DNA from: Nelumbo lutea
Lineage: Eukaryota > Streptophyta > Magnoliopsida > Proteales > Nelumbonaceae
DNA: 64,000 bases
Direction of reading: 5' to 3'
Assembly: GCA_022828595.1 (NCBI GenBank)
Contig: JAKGHH010000002.1
Span: 80,882,383-80,946,382 of the forward strand
Position 1 is the stretch's first letter. Each line of letters begins with the position of its first letter. The position numbers were made by a program, and so were the translations under genes. Positions 34,741 through 45,306 of this stretch are shown here, piece by piece. The notes beneath the pieces were generated by a model. That model ran no database searches. It was not told where the DNA came from and saw nothing but the letters and a program-made list of their open reading frames with translations.

Positions 34741-35696
34741 TGATTCATTGAATTTTTTTAATATATTTTCCAATTGTATGCAGGGGGATCAAGCTTGTTA
34801 GGGGCTTCTTCAGGATCAAGCTTATTAGAAGATGATGAATGATCAAATAGTAGTGATGATGATAATGAAAATACTGAACTTGATGATATGTTTTAGGTAT
34901 TATAATAACATATATTTCCGTTATTTATTTGTCATTTGACATGATAACAAATTACATATGTGACATGGGTACTGAATTTATCTCTTATTTTCTTTTGTAG
35001 GATGGCTTGGAACTTGGAAGTTGCGATGTTCAATCTTGTTGGTGAATTCAAAAATGAATAGAGATGGCTAAAACATGTTTTGTTTGATATGGGCAATGAA
35101 GTGGTCTTTTATTTTATTTTTTAGAATGGCTTGAAACTTGAGAGTTGGAATATTCCATCTTGTTGGTGAATTCAAGAATGGATGGATAATATGTTTTATG
35201 GATTTTGTTTGTCTTATTCAGTTTTTTTTTTTTTTTTTTTTTATGATTTTAGAGGAACATGAACTTGAAGTTATATGAATTTAGTTTTAGTGTGTCATGC
35301 TATTTGTAGGAATATGAACCTATATGATTTGGTCTCATGTGTTTTATTTTCAGGTTTTCCTCGTCTCATATGTTTTATTTTAGGTTTGGCCTTAATTGTA
35401 TAGAAACAAGCAAACAACAGGGAATTAAAATGGATTGTAAGAAAAACATAGAATTAAAATGGATTATCATATGTTTTATTTCATGTTTGCCTTGGTTGTA
35501 TAGAAACAACCAAACAACAAGGAATATATTAAACAACCTTAAAGAAAGTTGTTGATTCACTTGATTGTAAGAAAAAATAGAATAAAATTACCGGGCTTGG
35601 GCTTCAAGCTTTTTATCAGGGCCAGGCTCGGGCCTAACAAATTTCTATTCATGAAGAGTAAAAGCCCAGCTCGAGCCCAGCCCATGAACAGGTCTA

Positions 35697-35704
35697 CTAA
35701 GTAT
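35697..35704. repeat. Right target-site duplication of the hAT element
   Basis: CTAAGTAT, matching CTAAGTAC at 31349-31356 at seven of eight positions. Confidence 0.9.
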
Positions 35705-35795
35705 CACTCCTACATTGGTTGGTCGTTCCTGCTAATTGGAAATGACTCCAATATCACTATAATGACCCTTGTGCAACCCAAGAGCCATACACATC

Positions 35796-35802
35796 TATAA
35801 AT
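35796..35802 (+). promoter_or_regulatory. Candidate TATA box for the small ORF
   Basis: TATAAAT within 'cacatctataaatgggg', 76 bp before the ATG at 35878. Spacing suits a plant promoter, but it is a single motif in AT-rich DNA. Confidence 0.35.
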
Positions 35803-35877
35803 GGGGTGATTCACGTATTCGATTCATATATTAACATACTTTACAACTACAAACAACGATTGTTTTCTAGGTGGACG

Positions 35878-36177
35878 ATGGAGCATAATGTTGTTACCAC
35901 TGTCATTCTTTTACAGAGGGATATGCTTAACTTGATATTCCATCAATTGAATGCCCAAGATGCGGAGTGGATTGTGAGTGCCGGTAATGGCCTCTACCAG
36001 GAAATAATGGCTTTCATTGTACGTGGATATGAGGCACCATTTATTGGGGAACTCCATCCATCGCCCAACGTTAACATACAAACCACAATTGCTTTGGCAA
36101 TTCACCACATCAGAGAAGCCCGCCATGTCTGTTTGTGTGGTAGATATCACATTCACAGAATACCAACACGTTCATAG
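35878..36177 (+). CDS. Unrecognised small ORF in the MULE remnant
   Basis: ATG at 35878 opens a 99-residue frame (MEHNVVTTVILLQRDML...), composition normal for a soluble protein, with no membrane segment or motif I know. Past its stop another frame reads QRDVNALMQENLALR then IIKLGREVTQMRACK (36198-36290), which has the heptad look of a coiled coil but is broken by stops. The original protein may therefore have been longer, with a frameshift near 36140-36180. It lies on the strand opposite the MULE transposase, separated only by the ~190-bp array when insertions are removed, so it could be a second MULE gene or captured host sequence. Function unknown. Confidence 0.25.
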   Translation: MEHNVVTTVILLQRDMLNLIFHQLNAQDAEWIVSAGNGLYQEIMAFIVRGYEAPFIGELHPSPNVNIQTTIALAIHHIREARHVCLCGRYHIHRIPTRS

Positions 36178-36724
36178 GCAAAGTTGAAATCTACAAAGAG
36201 ATGTCAATGCCTTGATGCAGGAGAATTTGGCTTTGAGGTAGTAGATTATCAAACTTGGACGTGAAGTCACACAAATGAGGGCGTGTAAGTAGTGTTTCAA
36301 GTAATCACCTGTAATAGGTGGAGAACGGTCCTCGTGGTCGCCTTTGATGTATGTGCTACCACGTATGGATTAGTCATAGCTATTAGCCGTATATTGTAAT
36401 CAATAGGTGGATGGTCCCTTCCACACCCCCACTAGGGGTTTTAGGAACCCTCCTTTCCTTTAATATATTACTACATGTATGTAAAGATCTTCAGTTGCAA
36501 TGGACGTATGGAAATTTTAAATGGAAGTGGATGTGTATTGTTTTTACATGTGGTGCACCTGTCATGTGCCAATTGGATTTATCTATATGTATACGTGCCA
36601 AACTATTGTATAGAACGTCACCAAACAATAATGTCAACGTTGAGTCAAGATCTCGCAAAGTATACGAGTGAAATCACTTTGAAGGACAATGTAGAAATAC
36701 CAAAATTAATAAAAAAACACAACA

Positions 36725-37934
36725 ATCATCGCACTTCTCCATAAGGCTAGGGCTTCTTCGCCTCCCGCGGGGACCTCACCCCACGCCATAGGGGTGGTAC
36801 CTTGCCCATCTACCCCCTAGGCTACTGTCTGGGACAATGTGTCAGAATTGGCAAAACCACCTATTAGGTGCTCCGGTGGGTGCTAGGTGTTCCATGCCAA
36901 TCAAACCCACACCCTCTTATTGCCACCCATGCATCGAGTATCTTAACCTATTATGCCTGTCCAATGGCCCAATGACCCGAATTGACAGTGGGAAACGATG
37001 GTTTTGCCAAAGCACCATTTCCCATGTTGGCATTCTCTGTGAGCCTTGGGCTTCTCCACCTCTTATGGGTCCTCGGGGGAACCTCACCCCACGCAATGGG
37101 AGTGGTACCAACACCCATCTACCCTTGCACCACCCATCTAGCACAGTATATTAGAATTGGCAAAACCATCCACTAGGCACTCTGATGGGTGCAAAGGTAT
37201 TCCATGCTGACCAAACCCACACCCTCCTATTATCACTCACCCACCAAGTATCTTGACCTGTTCCGCTCGTCCATCCGGCCAATGAACTAGACAAACGATG
37301 GGAAATGGTGGTTTTCTGAAAGCCCCATTTCTCATTGTTGGCTTTCTCCATGAGCTCGAGGCTTCTCCACCTTTCGTAGGGCCCTCGGGGGGTGATCTCA
37401 CCCCACACCGTAGGGGTGGTACCGCCACCCATCTACCACATGCTACCCGTCCAGGACAATGTGTCAGAATTGACAAAACCACCCACTAGGTGCTCCAGCA
37501 GGTGTGGAGGTGTTCCACTCACCTACCAAGCATCGCGACCCATTCTATTCATCCATTAACCCAACTTTAGACCGACGGTCGAAAACAGTGGTTTTGCCAA
37601 AGCACCATTTTCTATCAAAGGCCTTCTCTGTGAGCCCAAGTCTTCTCTGTCTTTTGTAGGGCCCCTAGGGGGACCTCACCCCATGCTGTGGGGGTGATAT
37701 TGCCCACTTACTGGGCGCTTTGGCGAGTGTGGAAGTGTTCCACGTTGACCAAACCCATACCCTCCCATTGCCACCCCCCCACCGAACAACCCACCCCTTC
37801 CCCTCGTCCATCAACCCAACGACTCAGGCCGACGATGAGAAATAGTGGTTCTGCCAAAGCACTATTTCCCATGTTAGTCTTCTTCGTAAGCCCGAAGCTT
37901 CTCTCTCCCATGGGACCTCACGTCCCCGGTCAAA
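36725..37934 (-). repeat. ~305-bp satellite, cluster 2 (left part, reversed)
   Basis: About four units in the opposite orientation to cluster 1, recognisable by 'ggcaaaaccacccacta', 'gaccaaacccacaccctcc' and 'gggcttctccacctc'. The array is interrupted at 37935 by a hAT-type element and continues at 39666. Confidence 0.92.
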
Positions 37935-39665
37935 TAGACTTATAAACGATATTCAAAAATCCATATTCAAATTTGAGATTCAGCATGATCGAATCAAATT
38001 TGGATAATTTGGATTGGATATTCCATCGACTTCAAATACCAATTTTCTACAATTTAATAATCGGATCGAATTTGGATATGCATTGATTCGATCCGATAAA
38101 TATCATAACCGAATTCTCGATTCTCGATTCTCATTGAATCAAACGAACATGAACTGATGAACATTCGAACCTCTCCTCCAGTCTCCATCTCCTTTCAAAC
38201 CCTAACCCTCCTTTCTTCGTCGCCGCCCGAGCAACCACCGTCACCAGCCACATCAGCGATTCGGCAGTCTAAAGTCGAGTACCGTCCACCGGCCACCACC
38301 CCTATTCCTCTGCCTTTCCTCGGTTCTCTCTCGTCTTTCATCTTCTCCTCTATCAAGTCTCGACTCAGCATTGCCGCCGCCCGAGAAACCACCATCACCG
38401 ACGGAAACGTCAGTGACAGCGGTCGAGCACCGGTCACCGGCCACTATCGTCTCCTTTGACGCTGCTCGACGCCTCAAGGCCCTCAACCCAAGCTAATATT
38501 GCGAGAGTGCCATTGTGCCAACAGTCCAGCATCACCGGCCGGGAACGCACGACTGTCGTCGTCACACACTCACACTTGGCCCACCGCCTACAGAGTCTAC
38601 TGTCTACGATCTCCATCTCAATCCCCTGCCTCTTTTATCAAGGTAAATTGATTAATTGATTTCTGAACGATGCTGATGAAGAATGTTCGTTTTTATAGAA
38701 TAGATTACAGATAATTTAGAATAATGATTTTATGGTTAATGGTTATGTTAGTATGCTACATGCTTTTTTATGCTAATGCTAACATCATTTGATTTAGATA
38801 ATGGTTTATTGGTTTCTGGTTATGAGTTAGATAATATCATTCCTAAATGGTTTATTGGTTTATTGATTCTCAGTCACAAATGAGAAGCACCTCATTAGAT
38901 TTTTCAGCTCAGCTGTAGAGATGGTTATGTTTTGCTACTTTGATGAATATGGTTTGGACTATAATCTAAAGTAGTCAAGCAACTTATGTTTCTCCTTCTT
39001 CTGAAGTATTCAATAGAAAGGGATATGATGGGTCCAAAGCTGACATTTGGTTTTGAGGGGTGATCCTATTTGTTCTATTGGCTGGATATCTTCTATTCCG
39101 TGATCCAAATCTGATGGAGATGTATAGGAAAATTGGTAGAGGAGAATTTAAATGCCAATGTTTGTTTTGATATCATTTCATGAATGGCTGTGTTTGTTTT
39201 GATATCATTTCTCTTTCAACAGGATTTAGTGTATATATTTTCAAAACAAGAGAAGAAAGGATTATAATGGCTGTATTTGTTTTGATAGAAAATAAGAGAG
39301 AAGTAGGAAATTGAAAGAAAGCTCTAAGGAATTTTGTGGGGTTTAATTATAAATAAACAAGAAAACTAAAACCATGTATTAGAAGAAAATTTAGAAGCTT
39401 AGAACCGGTTAAATTTCAAAAGTTGTCTGTTGTAAAATAGTTAATCAAATCAGATTCGAATCAAATCCGATTCATATTCGAAAAGTGAAGTTATGAGTTG
39501 AATTCGAATTGAATGAATATTTGATTTGATAATCAAAATTGAATTTGAACTGAAATATTTGATATCCGTTGGATATTGAATTAAATTTGAATATTATTAT
39601 TCACAATCGGTTTTGAATTTGAATTTATCTTGATTCGGTTCGAATTCGATGTGTTTACATGCCTA
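37935..39665. mobile_element. Non-autonomous hAT-type element inside the satellite
   Basis: It starts TAGACTTATAAAC and ends GTTTACATGCCTA, inverted repeats with two mismatches in 13. It is flanked by 8-bp duplications CGGTCAAA (37927-37934) and CCGTCAAA (39666-39673), 7 of 8 identical. Subterminal regions are full of 'gaattcgaat'-type words. A GC-rich block (38160-38640) ending in a splice-donor-like 'caaggtaaat' looks like a retained untranslated first exon of a parent hAT. No transposase domain is visible, so the element is internally deleted. The open frame across the GC-rich block shows no domain. Confidence 0.82.
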
Positions 39666-40973
39666 CCGTCAAAGACAATGTGCCAGACTTTGGCAAAACC
39701 ACCCCATTGGGTGCTCTATCGGGTGCGGAGGTGTTTTTTGCTGACCAAACCCACACCCTTCATTGCCATTCACCCACTGAGCATTCGGACCTGTTTTGCT
39801 CGTCGATTGGCCCAATTGCTCGGACCGGAGGTGGGAAATTGTGTTTTTGCCAAAGCACCGTTTCCCATTCTCTACCTCTTGTGGGGCCCTCAAAGTGACC
39901 TCACCCTACGTCGTGGGGGTGGTATCACTGCCCATCTACCCCCGTGCCACCTGTTTGGGACAGCATGTCAGAATTGGCAAAACCGCCCATTGGGCGCTCC
40001 GGTGGTGCGAAAGTTTTTCGTGTCGACCAAACCCACACACTCCTATTGCCACTCATCTACCAAGCATCTCCCCTTTTTGTCCGTTCATCGGCCTAATGGT
40101 TTGGACTACTGGTGGGAAACGATGGTTCTACCAAAGCATCGTTTCCCACCGTCAGCCTTCTTAGTGAGCCCAGGGCTTCTTCACCTCCTACGGGTCCCTT
40201 GGGGGGCCTCGCCCCACACAATGGGGATGATATCACTGCCCATCTATCCCCCGTGCCAGCCATCCGGGACAATGTGTCAAAATTGGCAATACCACTCACT
40301 GGGCACTCCGACGGGTGCGGATATGTTCTGTGTCGACCAAACCCATACTCTGTTGCCACTCACCCATTGTTGGCTTTCTCCGTGAGCTTGGGGCTTCTTT
40401 GCCCCCCACAGGGCCCTCGGGGGTGACCTCACCCCACACTGTGGGGGTGGTACCATCGCTCATCTACCCCCACACCACCCGTTAGGGACGTGTCAGAATT
40501 GGAAAAACCACTCATTGGGAGCTTTGACGAGTGCGGATGTGTTCCGTTCTGACCAAATCCACAACCTCGTACACCAAGCATCCTGCCCTCTTCTGCTTGT
40601 CCATCGGCCCAATGCTCTAGATTGATGGTAGGAAGCAGTTTTGCCAAAGCACCATTTTCCACCACTGCGCTTCCCTGTGAGCTTAGTTTGCCTCCACCTC
40701 CTATGAGGCCCTCGGGAGGACCTTACCCCACATCGTGAGGGTGGTACCACCACCCATCCACCCTTGTGCCACCCGTCCAGGACAACATGTTAGAATTGGC
40801 AAAACCACCCATTATGCGCTTTGACAGTGTGGAGGTGTTCTGTTTTGACCAACCCACACCCTCCTATTTCCACTCACCCACCAAGCATTTTGTCCCCCTT
40901 CCACCTGTCCATTGGCCCAATGGCTCGGACTAATGGTGGGAAACGGTGGTTTTGCCAAAGGCACTTGGAAGGC
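39666..40973 (-). repeat. ~305-bp satellite, cluster 2 (right part, reversed)
   Basis: About 4.3 reversed units. It forms the outer half of the left arm of the inverted duplication; the mirror copy is 45307-46812. The edge next to the MITE ('gccaaaggcacttggaaggctaa') matches the edge of cluster 3 in reverse complement. Confidence 0.92.
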
Positions 40974-40976
40974 TAA

Positions 40977-41363
40977 GTATGTGTTTGGTTCCATGGGCAA
41001 CGTTTATTTGTACTTTTTCACTTTAAACGTTTTTCACTTCAAATGTTTTTTGTTTTTGTTGTTTGGTTGTGCTTCACTTTAAATGATTTTTTCTCTCCAC
41101 CTTAGATTAATACCCATTAAGGTGTTCCACATCAGCATTTGGTTTCAAGAAATGCTAGGGCATTGAGGGAAACAAGAATTTGACGTTTCCCCAAATGCCC
41201 CATGCACAAAAATAAAAGTGTTTCAGTTTTCTACCATTTATTTGATAAATAGTGAAACCAAACAATTGTTTCATTTTGCTTCATATGCAATAAATGTCAA
41301 TGCCTATGTGGCGTTGATGTGGCAGCGTTTTTTCAATAAACGTCCACGGAACCAAACACAACC
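40977..41363. mobile_element. Tourist-like MITE, left arm
   Basis: 387 bp with ends GTATGTGTTTGGTTCC and its imperfect reverse GGAACCAAACACAACC, flanked by TAA on both sides. The end wording and 3-bp TAA/TTA duplication are typical of PIF/Harbinger-derived Tourist MITEs. No coding capacity. The mirror copy lies at 44933-45303. Confidence 0.8.
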
Positions 41364-41366
41364 TAA

Positions 41367-42150
41367 GTGTCGCAAAACCGATATTTCTTCTTAAGGGCAG
41401 AACTCTTAGATGGATTTACAAATATTTCTAGGGGTAGTTAAGTTATTTTAGTGAACAAAAAATAATATTGTAAAATGTTAGATTAAAATGACTCAAGTCC
41501 ATCATTAATATGAATTCCATTACAACAACATGCCAAAAAAGTTCGCTAGAAATAGGGAAAGATAAGTTAATCCAACACAAAAATGAAGGGGGGTGGGGGA
41601 AGTGTTCTAAGACAACCCTAAGACTATTGAATCAACGTAATGACCTATTATTTATAGAAGACTAGTGAGAGGAGAACAATAACAGAAAGAACAAAAACAA
41701 GTCGCCTAATTATAGCCATCCCTTTAATAGCTAGCTAGTTGATGGGCTGATTTCATGGATTCGATCTACCCCCGACAAACATCCACTACTTTCTCTAAAT
41801 ATCGAAGGCACTCCACAACATTTCCATGGCTATTTGCCAATGTAACCTCATCTAACCAGCTGTGAGGAATTGCCTATTCAAAAAATTTGCAACTGCCACC
41901 CAACTCATTTTTAGTTATTGGGTTTTCAAACAATTGCTCTGAAAGTGCGACAACACATGTCAACTCCAATCTACATACCTTACAACAATACTAACAAATA
42001 ATATCAACCCACTGAAATATTACCTCAGATTTTAATCGGCAACTATAAAAATCTTCGAATTATTGGGAGTTGTTGAAATTTGAAGGATACATTTTCATTT
42101 GCGATAGCAATACTTAGTATATCACATTGTAAGCTATTGAGGGATTTATT
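41367..42150. other. Unique part of the left inverted arm
   Basis: It pairs with 44211-44929 in reverse complement. No gene is recognised; short frames in the two arms are not conserved, which suggests the shared sequence was already non-coding or has decayed. Confidence 0.6.
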
Positions 42151-42160
42151 TCCTTTTAGT

Positions 42161-43340
42161 CTAAAACAAATGCTGTCTATGAGTTCCTTGCTTAGCCAAC
42201 CCATTTGCAGACCTCCTAACCCATCTTATATGGGTTTGCATATCTCTTGATATAATCTTGAATCTTCTGAGATCATTTCTAAATTGTCATAGAACTCCTT
42301 TTTCCAACTAGCTAACAACTATTTTGGAGTCTCCTTCAAGAATCAGCCTAGTAATTCCCATATCCTTAGCTTTTTGCACCCCAAGAATAACATCCAAGAA
42401 TTCAGCTCTTATTGAGTCACCTTAATCAATAGGACCTGAATACAAGTCACATAGATTCCTATTCTCATCTCTGAACACTCCAATACCAAAAGGCTCTGGA
42501 TTTTTCATACTACTACTATCAAAATTGAGCTTAATAAAGCCCTAAAGCAGAGGATTTCAAAAAGGACTTGAGGTCTTCATAACTAGGACTGAACTAGCAA
42601 TTTCTTTCCATTTTCTTAGCAAATCATCCACTGAAAAAATCTGTAAACAAATCCAATGATTTCAGCCAATGTATCACCCTTATGTGAACCACTTGCACAA
42701 CTTCTAAACTTCTCTCCTTAGCCAAAATAATCCTTGAATTTCTTTCTTCCCATAAAGTTCAGCAAACAACAACTTGAACACAACTCCACATAATCCTTCC
42801 CCCTTTTTGTTGGTCGTTTTAAGGAAGAGGAAGCAAACAAGCTTTGCATGTTTGGTGGGGGAGTCCACCATCAGCTTTACAAAGAACACACTTGTGAGGA
42901 GATAAACATCTACTGGGTCTCTTTGTTTGAAGCAAATCTCCTATGTTGACTCTTTCCAAAAAAAAGCTTCCCAACAAAAACTCCCAACCTTTGGTGGGAT
43001 AGGCTGACATCAAACTTCTTTAATAGGGAATGACAAGCATCACAAACCAAGGGGGATAATCGGTTGAGTTAGGGCTTTAAAGAAGGAAGCACAAGTAAAG
43101 GAGCCTAAAGGAGAGGGGGGGTCCAAATTCTATTGTTTATCTTTGTGGGTTCCAAGAAAACCCCATCAAGGATGGTCAAGATAGTCAAAGTACTGTCCAG
43201 TTCTGTGCCCATGATAGCTCTTCTCAAACCCAATTTCCATCCAAACCTAAAGTTCAAGTTAGAGGGTACAAGGAAAGTGGAAACCAAATCATTTTTAAGG
43301 GTACAAATAGAAAAAAGGGTTAGAAATTGGTCCTTCAAAG
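42161..43340 (-). pseudogene. LINE ORF2 3' fragment (zf-RVT and RNase H)
   Basis: Minus-strand pieces in LINE order. 43105-43338 reads LGLRRAI...ILDGVFLEP...RIWTP, the linker after RT. 42819-43013 is a zf-RVT region (KGWEFLLGSFFLERVNIGDLLQ, LSPHKCVLCKADG). 42161-42545 is an RVT_3-type RNase H (FIKLNFDSSS, IRAEF, ILEGDSKIVVS, RSANGLAKQG). The RNase H acidic residues D, E and D are visible, but the last D is replaced in RSANGLAKQG. Several stops interrupt it and the 5' RT portion is missing, as expected of a truncated insertion. It resembles the LINE at 59291-63914, so both probably belong to one family. Confidence 0.82.
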
Positions 43341-44210
43341 GAGAATTACCAACCGAAATTATTATTCATATATCTTGTAGTGGATTTATATTAGAGATGC
43401 AAATTGAACTTATCCATAAAAGCAAAATTATCAACCACATAGGACCTACGATATGTCAGGTTGCTAACTATAATTATGATGAAGCAAAATTGTTATCAAA
43501 CAATATTATATTCTGAATACAACTTAAAAAAGAAAAAAAAATTAAAGTCAGACTAGAATGCCTACTGACTGAACACAGATAAACAAACTTTCAGATAATG
43601 TAAGAAAATCTACCTTGGAACTGCTTTAATAAAAATTAAAGCTGGAAGATGAGTGTAGTCCCAACAATATATCCAAAAAATGAGTGAAAAAGAATGCAAA
43701 TATTGAGATGAATGAAAAAAAATAGAAAACATAAGGTAATAAAGAAAACCAGACCAAAAGTCTAGTCTTTGATTTAATACAACTTGCTCTCAAAAGAGAT
43801 ATTAACAATGACATGAAGATGCTACTACACAACTCTCTATCGGCTCATGTTTTGCCAATGAAGTAGTTGTAGCATTAAATTATCAATTAACCCATCTCAA
43901 TGAAGTTGGATATAACAAGACTAAAAATCTTAACCCTAATGTAGAGAAGCAATCTCAGTAGCTCTGGATCCTCTTACTTAACCCATCTAATACAGCCTTG
44001 ACTTCCTTCAGCCCATGAAGAACAACAAATACTCGGTTGGTAGACTTGTTGAACTATAACACTGCTCCCAGCTTCTCGGGTGAAGGTTTCAAGTGATCTA
44101 GCAGCATAGACCCACTGAACTGAGATATTCGCTATTCGGTTGATAGACTAATAAACAACACCCGAAAACCAAATAAACTCCTCGAGCGAATGAAACAAAG
44201 GAGTGGTGGG
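43341..44210. other. Spacer of the inverted duplication, no gene seen
   Basis: AT-rich sequence without repeats or domains that I can recognise. Confidence 0.55.
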
Positions 44211-45306
44211 AATCAGTCCCTAAATAGCTTATAGTGTGATACTAAGTATTGCTATTGTAAACGGAAATATATCCTTCGAATTTCAACAACTCCCAATACT
44301 CCGAAGATGTTTTATAATTGTCGATTAAAATCTGAGGTAATATTTCAGTGGGTTGATATTATTTGCTAGTTGTTATAAGGTATGTAAATTGTAGTTGACA
44401 TGTGTTGTCGCACTTTGAGTTGGGTGGTGGTTGCAAATTTCTGGAATGGGCGATTCCTCGCAGGTGGTTAGATGATGTTACATTGGCAAATAGCCATGGA
44501 GATGTTGTGGAGTGCCTTCAATATTTGGAGAAAGTAGTGGATGTTAGTTCGGGGTTAGATCGAATTCATGACAACCCATCAACTAGCTAGCTGTTGGTTC
44601 AATAGATCAAGTTCATGAAATCAATCCATCTAAGAATTCATATTAATAGTAGGTCATTACGTTGGTTCAGTAGTCTTAGGGTTGTCTTAGAAGACTTTCC
44701 CCACCCCCTTCATTTTTGTGTTGGATTAACTTATGTTTACCTATTTCTGGCGAACTTTTTTGGCATATTGTTGTAATGGAATTTATATTAATGGTGGACT
44801 TGAGTCATTTTAATCTAACATTTTACAAGATTATTTTTCGTTCACTAAAATAACTTAACTATCCCTAGAAATATTTGTAAATCCATCTAAGAGTTCTGCC
44901 CCTAGCAAGAAATATCGGTTTTGCAATACTTAGGCTGTGTTTGGTTCTGTGGGCGTTTATTGAAAAAATGCTGCCACATCAACGCCACATAGGCGTTGGT
45001 TTTTATTGCATATGAAACAAAATGAAACGATTGTTTGGTTTCATGGTTTATCAAATAAATGGTAGAAAACTGAAATGCTTTGGTTTTTGTGCATGGGGCA
45101 TTTGGGGAAAAGTCAAATTCTTGTTTCCCCTTAATGCCCTAGCGATTTTTGAAACCAAATGCTGATGTGGCACACTTTAATGGGTATTAATCTGAGGTGG
45201 AGAGTAAAATCGTTTAAAGTGAATCCTAACCAAACAACAAAAATAGGAAACATTTAAAGTGAAAAAGTACAAATAAACGTTGCCCATGGAACCAAATACA
45301 TACTTA
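44211..45306. repeat. Right inverted arm: unique part plus MITE
   Basis: Reverse complement of 40974-42150. A frame at 44402-44590 has no counterpart kept open in the other arm and no recognised domain. Confidence 0.85.
44933..45303. mobile_element. Tourist-like MITE, right arm
   Basis: 371 bp starting GGCTGTGTTTGGTTC and ending GGAACCAAATACATAC, flanked by TTA at 44930-44932 and 45304-45306. It is the mirror image of 40977-41363 and occupies the same place in the arm, so it was present before the inverted duplication. Confidence 0.82.

Larger units (their letters stand above)
31357..35696 (+). mobile_element. hAT DNA transposon with perfect terminal repeats
   Basis: The 17-bp ends are exact inverted repeats (31357-31373 and 35680-35696, TAGACCTGTTCATGGGC). 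They are flanked by 8-bp target duplications CTAAGTAC and CTAAGTAT (7 of 8 identical), the hAT footprint size. Subterminal sequence is rich in 'ggcccgac'/'cgggcc' words on both sides. Inside are a CT-rich leader, a ~120-bp tandem array and a BED-finger/hAT transposase with several frame breaks. At 4.3 kb it has the size of an autonomous element. It sits in the ~190-bp array. Confidence 0.93.
35705..36724. other. Right-hand remainder of the MULE region
   Basis: It continues the ~190-bp unit for a short way, then holds a TATA box, an unrecognised ORF and AT-rich sequence up to the start of satellite cluster 2. Once the three younger insertions are removed, 3373-36724 collapses to roughly 5 kb, a plausible MULE size. 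No MULE terminal repeat could be recognised at either edge. Confidence 0.45.

Noticed and set aside
3373..36724. MULE terminal inverted repeats at the two edges of the interrupted region
   Set aside because: I compared 3373-3430 with the reverse complement of 36660-36724 and saw only chance words. The satellite clusters stop at different points of the unit on each side.
38157..38459. 100-residue frame in the GC-rich block of the 37935-39665 hAT-type element
   Set aside because: Equally long frames exist on both strands and the block looks like an untranslated first exon ending at a splice donor. No domain recognised.
39630..40385. 251-residue plus-strand frame in satellite cluster 2
   Set aside because: Same reason: it spans the hAT edge and tandem units and is mirrored by equally long frames on the other strand.
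44402..44590. 62-residue frame in the right inverted arm
   Set aside because: The mirrored sequence in the left arm (around 41760-41950) does not keep it open, and no domain was recognised.
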